Below, one piece after another: positions 60,643-64,000 of a DNA stretch of 64,000 bases. The notes beneath the pieces were generated by a model that worked only from the letters and a program-made list of their open reading frames with translations, ran no database searches and was not told the origin of the DNA. The stretch comes from Kitasatospora mediocidica KCTC 9733 (GTDB lineage: Bacteria > Actinomycetota > Actinomycetes > Streptomycetales > Streptomycetaceae). The stretch covers positions 496,001 to 560,000 of the forward strand of contig NZ_JQLN01000005.1 in the NCBI RefSeq assembly GCF_000744225.1, in the 5' to 3' direction. The number at the start of each line of letters is the position of its first letter. Within the stretch, counting starts at the first letter, position 1. The position numbers were made by a program, and so were the translations under genes.

Positions 60643-61596
60643 TCACACCCGGCAGGCGGTCTCCAGCCAGACGTCGCCGAGCGACTCCTCCAGCGGCGTG
60701 CAGGCTCGCCAGCCGAGCCGCTCGCGGGCCGTGCGGACGTCGGCCTGCCGCCAGGGCACCGGTTCGGCGACCGGACGGGGCTCGGCGGCGGGCCGCTCCA
60801 GGCCGCCGAAGTCGCCGACCGGCTGGGCCGGCAGCAGCACCGCCCTGGACTCCTCCGCCAACGTCCCCTCGAAGCCCGAGGCCCGGACGAGCAGGTAGGC
60901 CGCGTCCCGGGACCGGACGGCGTGGCCGCTGCCGATGTTGATCACGCCGGTGGCCGCCGAGACCGCCGCCGCCCGGACGGCCAGCGCGACGTCCCGGACG
61001 TCCACGAAGTCGCGGAAGGCCGAGAGGTCCGGCATCCGGACCTGGTTCTCCTGCTGCTCCAGGGCCCGGCGCAGCCCCTCGGCCAGCCGGCCGAAGAGCG
61101 AGGCCGCCGGCGCGCCGGGACCGACCACGTCGAAGACCCGCAGCACGGCGGCGTCCAGCCCGGAGGAGGTCACCAGCTCCGTCCCGGTCAGCTTGGAGAC
61201 GCCGTACGGCCCGACCGGCCGGGGCTCGGCGGTCTCCGCGATCGGCGCGCCGGGCTGGACCGGTCCGTACTCCGCCGCCGACCCGACGTGCACCAGCCGG
61301 GCGGGCTGGCGGCTGCGCCGGATCGCCTCGCAGACCGTCGCCACCGCCAGCGCGTTGGCCCGGATCAGCGCCCGTGAGGTGCCGTAGGTGGCCCCGGCGC
61401 AGTTGATCACGACCTGCGGCGCCACCGCGTCCAGGAAGCGGGCCAGCGCACCGGGGCTGCCGGCCGACAGGTCGAACCGGATGTCGGCCGAGTCGCGTCG
61501 GCCCAGCACCGTGACCTGGAGGTCCTGGTCCAGCAGCAGACGGTCGGCGACCCGACGGCCGATATAGCCGTCGGCACCCAGCAGCAGCACCCTCAT
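60643..61596 (-). CDS. NAD-dependent epimerase/dehydratase (extended SDR)
   Basis: 317 residues from the ATG at 61596. Rossmann turn LLGADGYIGRRVA, then VINCAG, HVGSAAEYG for the Ser site and GPYGVSKLTG with the catalytic Y-x3-K. A typical sugar-nucleotide epimerase/dehydratase end (DFVDVRDVALAVRAAA, GVINIGSG). The most likely role is making or modifying a nucleotide sugar for the glycosyltransferase two genes upstream on the same strand. The open frame upstream of 61596 overlaps the membrane protein gene and is not used. Confidence 0.88.
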   Translation of the reverse strand: MRVLLLGADGYIGRRVADRLLLDQDLQVTVLGRRDSADIRFDLSAGSPGALARFLDAVAPQVVINCAGATYGTSRALIRANALAVATVCEAIRRSRQPARLVHVGSAAEYGPVQPGAPIAETAEPRPVGPYGVSKLTGTELVTSSGLDAAVLRVFDVVGPGAPAASLFGRLAEGLRRALEQQENQVRMPDLSAFRDFVDVRDVALAVRAAAVSAATGVINIGSGHAVRSRDAAYLLVRASGFEGTLAEESRAVLLPAQPVGDFGGLERPAAEPRPVAEPVPWRQADVRTARERLGWRACTPLEESLGDVWLETACRV

Positions 61597-61663
61597 CGGG
61601 GGTGTCCTTCCACGAGACGGGGAACGAGATGGGGAACACGGGGGTGGGACGGGTCGGCGGGCC

Positions 61664-62557
61664 TCATCGGTAGCCGCCGGGCCGGCCGACCACGATCCAG
61701 GCGCACGGCAGCAACACAGCGGCCGCGGCCCCGGCCGCGCAGGCCGTCGCCGTGCCCGGTGCCGACGCCCAGCCGGGCAGCAGACCGCAGGTGCGCAGCA
61801 GCAGCGCGGCGGCCGACAGCGCGTCGGCCGACAGCAGCCCGGCCAGCGCCGCACCGCCCTGGCCGCAGCAGCGCAGCACCGCGGCCGGACCGAGCAGCAG
61901 CCCCAGCGCGGCCTGCGCGCACCACCGCGCGACCCCGGCCTGCCGGAAGGCGGCGTGCAGCAGACCGCCCGCCAACGCCGGCCCCGGTCTCGGGGCCACC
62001 GCGGTGAGCACGGCGAGGGCGGCGAAGCTGGCCACCGCCAGCACCACGACGTAGAGGCCGAGCGCGACCGGCAGGACCGGCCGCATCCTGGCCCGGAAGT
62101 CGGCGATCGTGGCGGCCGTCCGCAGTTGGGCCCGGCCGGTGTGCCGCACCCAGCGCGCCGAGTAGCGGGCCGCCCCGGTGGCGGCGCCCGCCGCCAGCAC
62201 CAGGGCCACCGCGGCCCCGCCCGGCCCGGCCGCCGGCGCGGCGTCGGCGAGCGGCAGCAACAGCACGCCGAGCAGCGCCAGCGCGGGTTTCAGCCGCGCG
62301 ACCGACGACCTCGGCGGGGCTGCCGGGTCCGCCGGGAGCGCCGAGTCGGCGCGCGAGGGGCCGCCGCCCGCCCTGCGCGGGACGCGGGCGAACATCTCCT
62401 CGGCGAGCGAGAAGACGTCGCCGTGCCGGTACTGTCCGGCGGTGGCGGCGCCGATCCCGGCCTCCTCCAGTGCCGCCGCGATCTCCAGCGGGTGGCCGGC
62501 CTGTTCACAGAGCGCCTGGTGGGCCGCCATCAGCTCGCGCACCGGATCCCCCGCCAT
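61664..62557 (-). CDS. Membrane protein of unknown function between glycosyltransferase and epimerase
   Basis: 297 residues. N-terminal soluble part of 90 residues (MAGDPVRELMAAHQALCEQAG, then TAGQYRHGDVFSLAEEMFARV), followed by about six hydrophobic segments of Ala/Leu/Val-rich sequence with a charged loop RYSARWVRHTGRAQL. Not a recognisable transporter family. Its ATG overlaps the TGA of the glycosyltransferase (ATGA). The N-terminal part looks like a small helical regulatory domain; conserved next to this transferase in streptomycetes from memory. Confidence 0.75.
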   Translation of the reverse strand: MAGDPVRELMAAHQALCEQAGHPLEIAAALEEAGIGAATAGQYRHGDVFSLAEEMFARVPRRAGGGPSRADSALPADPAAPPRSSVARLKPALALLGVLLLPLADAAPAAGPGGAAVALVLAAGAATGAARYSARWVRHTGRAQLRTAATIADFRARMRPVLPVALGLYVVVLAVASFAALAVLTAVAPRPGPALAGGLLHAAFRQAGVARWCAQAALGLLLGPAAVLRCCGQGGAALAGLLSADALSAAALLLRTCGLLPGWASAPGTATACAAGAAAAVLLPCAWIVVGRPGGYR

Positions 62558-64000
62558 CAGAGGGCCTGCGCCATGACCTGGGCCGGCGCGCGATCGGTGT
62601 CCGCGGCCACGGCGAGCTCCTCGTCCGGGCGCGGCTGCGGCGCTGTGCCGCCGGGCCCGGCGGACGACCCGACGGCCTCGCCCGCCTCCGCGCCGCTCTC
62701 CGCCGGGCCGTCCGAGGGTGTCGCGGCCGACCGGCCCGCGACCCAGAACTCGGCGGGCCTGGCGAACGGCTGCGGCACGGCGCCGGCCCGGCGGTCGTCG
62801 CAGGGGAAGGCCGGCCAGCGCGAGACCACCTCCAGGTAGATCTCCCGGAACGCCGTCACCGCGGGCTCCACCGCGAATCGTTCCTGCACCCGCAGCCGGC
62901 CGGCCAGGCCGAGCCGGGAGCGCCGCTCCTCGTCCCCGAGCAGGGCCAGGCAGGCCACGGCCAGGCCCTGCGGATCACCTGGCGGGAGCACCAGTCCGGC
63001 CGGCCCGACCACCTCGCGCAGCACCCCGACGTCGGTGGCCACCAGCGCGCGGCCGCTCAGCATCGCGTCGACCGGCAGCCGGGGCACTCGGTGCGCCCGG
63101 GCCGAGAAGACCACCACCGTCGCCCGCTCCCAGGCATCGGCCGGTGCGGCCGGACGGCCCGCGAACACCACCGCGGGCTCCGCCTCGCCGGGAGCTCCCT
63201 CTCCGGAGCGCACCGCCGTGCTCAGCCCCAGTCGCCCGGCGACCGCCAGGCAGTGCTCCAGGTAGCGCGGCGGCCCCTCGACCCCGTACATCCGCAGCCG
63301 CGCCTGCGGCAGCTCGGCCCGCACGCGCGCGAACGCGTGCAGCATCAGCTCCGGATCGCTGCCGGGCTCCAAGGTCCCGGCCCAGACCAGGGTGGGGTGT
63401 TCGGGTTCGGGCCCGGCCGCCGGTCTGTCCACCGCCTCGGTGCCCTCGTAGACCACCCGGATCCGCTCCGGGGCGGCGCCGCAGCGCCGCTGCCACTCCT
63501 GGTCGTAGGCGCTGCCCGGGGTGAGCACGGCGGCCTGCCGGTAGGTCTCCTCGGTCAGCAGCCGGAAGAACGCGAGCAGCAGGGCGCGCACCGGCCAGCG
63601 GTAGGGCGCGTGCCGGTAGCCGAGGTACTGCTCGCGCAGGTGCAGGCCGCGCTCGGTGAGCACGAACGGCACCCCGTACAGCCGTTTGGCCAGCAGCGCG
63701 GGCAACGCGGCCGGGCCGCCGCTCAGCACATGGCAGAGATCGACCTCGCCGAGCCCGCCGGCGTACCACGGCGCCGACAGCGGGCGCAGGCACTGCTCCA
63801 GCAGGTCGCCGGCCACCAGGACGTCCCGGACCAGGGGTTGGCCGGCCGCGGTGTCCGCGCCGGGCGAGCGCCAGGCCTTCTCCAACACCCGCTGGGCGGC
63901 CCCGGAGGCCAGGAAGGCGGGCAACGCGCCGTCCTCCCGGGCGAGCTCGGCCAGCCGGTACAGCCCGACCGCGAAGTCGGCCCGCTCACGCGGCACGACC
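62557..64000 (-). CDS. PelF-like GT4 glycosyltransferase, 5' end missing
   Basis: At least 480 residues; the frame is open to the window edge and the expected N-terminal DUF3492 beginning is absent, so it is truncated by the window. Visible: VLTERGLHLREQYLGY (DUF3492/PelF-type stretch), SAYDQEWQRRCG, then GT4 domain with RIRVVYEGTE, WAGTLEPGSDPELMLHAFARV, VVFAGRP and a donor-site region VVFSARAHRVPRLPVDAMLSGRALVATDVG. The C-terminal 70 residues are acidic and low-complexity. Likely adds a sugar to an envelope polysaccharide from an NDP-sugar. No PelD/E/G partners are visible. Confidence 0.82.
   Translation of the reverse strand, partial: VVPRERADFAVGLYRLAELAREDGALPAFLASGAAQRVLEKAWRSPGADTAAGQPLVRDVLVAGDLLEQCLRPLSAPWYAGGLGEVDLCHVLSGGPAALPALLAKRLYGVPFVLTERGLHLREQYLGYRHAPYRWPVRALLLAFFRLLTEETYRQAAVLTPGSAYDQEWQRRCGAAPERIRVVYEGTEAVDRPAAGPEPEHPTLVWAGTLEPGSDPELMLHAFARVRAELPQARLRMYGVEGPPRYLEHCLAVAGRLGLSTAVRSGEGAPGEAEPAVVFAGRPAAPADAWERATVVVFSARAHRVPRLPVDAMLSGRALVATDVGVLREVVGPAGLVLPPGDPQGLAVACLALLGDEERRSRLGLAGRLRVQERFAVEPAVTAFREIYLEVVSRWPAFPCDDRRAGAVPQPFARPAEFWVAGRSAATPSDGPAESGAEAGEAVGSSAGPGGTAPQPRPDEELAVAADTDRAPAQVMAQAL

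Overview
The window is high-GC actinobacterial chromosome and looks like Streptomycetaceae (Streptomyces or Kitasatospora). The support is a SigR-RsrA pair, a WhiB7-type WblC with an AT-hook, AdnAB and UvrD2 helicases, mycoredoxin, CatR-catalase, extracellular GH18 chitinases with a DasR-type operator, a SARP regulator, GTG/TTG starts and many apparently leaderless promoters. Gene order over most of the window matches, as I remember it, the S. coelicolor region around sigR (SCO5216) down to moeZ/moeB, read in reverse. There are no transposases, phage genes, rRNAs or CRISPR arrays.

Layout. 1-3.8 kb (minus): a 5' portion of a membrane protein, an HD-GYP phosphohydrolase, and rsrA-sigR behind a perfect SigR-type promoter. 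3.8-10.4 kb: an alpha/beta hydrolase and an SRAP (HMCES/YedK) protein on minus; then, on plus, an M50B peptidase, aroA, rsgA, a Gdx-like SMR exporter, a Uma2-family protein and hisN. 10.4-20.8 kb looks like an accessory block: divergent catalase and catR, a Sel1-repeat protein, two secreted chitinases and a SARP regulator. 20.9-21.3 kb: two tandem initiator tRNA genes, each with its own terminator.

21.3-34.2 kb: UPF0182 membrane protein, PPA1309-family protein, YlbL-like PDZ/S16 protease, a 58-residue membrane peptide, moaE, an SDR, a DUF2342 zincin-like protein, a Nudix hydrolase, a YgjP-like metallopeptidase, an orphan TOMM-like ThiF protein and an ABC1 kinase. 34.3-38.8 kb: a small helical protein, wblC with a long attenuator-like leader that carries a 153-codon ORF, uvrD2 and mrx1. 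38.9-49.1 kb: GntR regulator, nudC, an M20 peptidase, an ABC exporter with its PadR regulator, an EEP-fold phosphodiesterase and a membrane PP2C phosphatase. 49.3-60.5 kb: adnB, adnA, an alkyltransferase-like protein, a membrane-kinase-flippase fusion and moeZ. 60.6-64 kb: epimerase, membrane protein and a PelF-like glycosyltransferase that runs off the end.

How they work together. Thiol-oxidative stress is a recurring theme: sigR/rsrA, mrx1 and moeZ each have a GGAAT-N18/19-GTT promoter, and catalase/CatR handles peroxide. Antibiotic and translation stress is represented by WblC. DNA repair is represented by AdnAB, UvrD2, the SRAP protein and the alkyltransferase-like protein. The least explained parts are the wblC leader, the orphan ThiF-like protein, the kinase-flippase fusion, and a family of short palindromic repeats inserted in frame in coding sequence between 47 and 56 kb.
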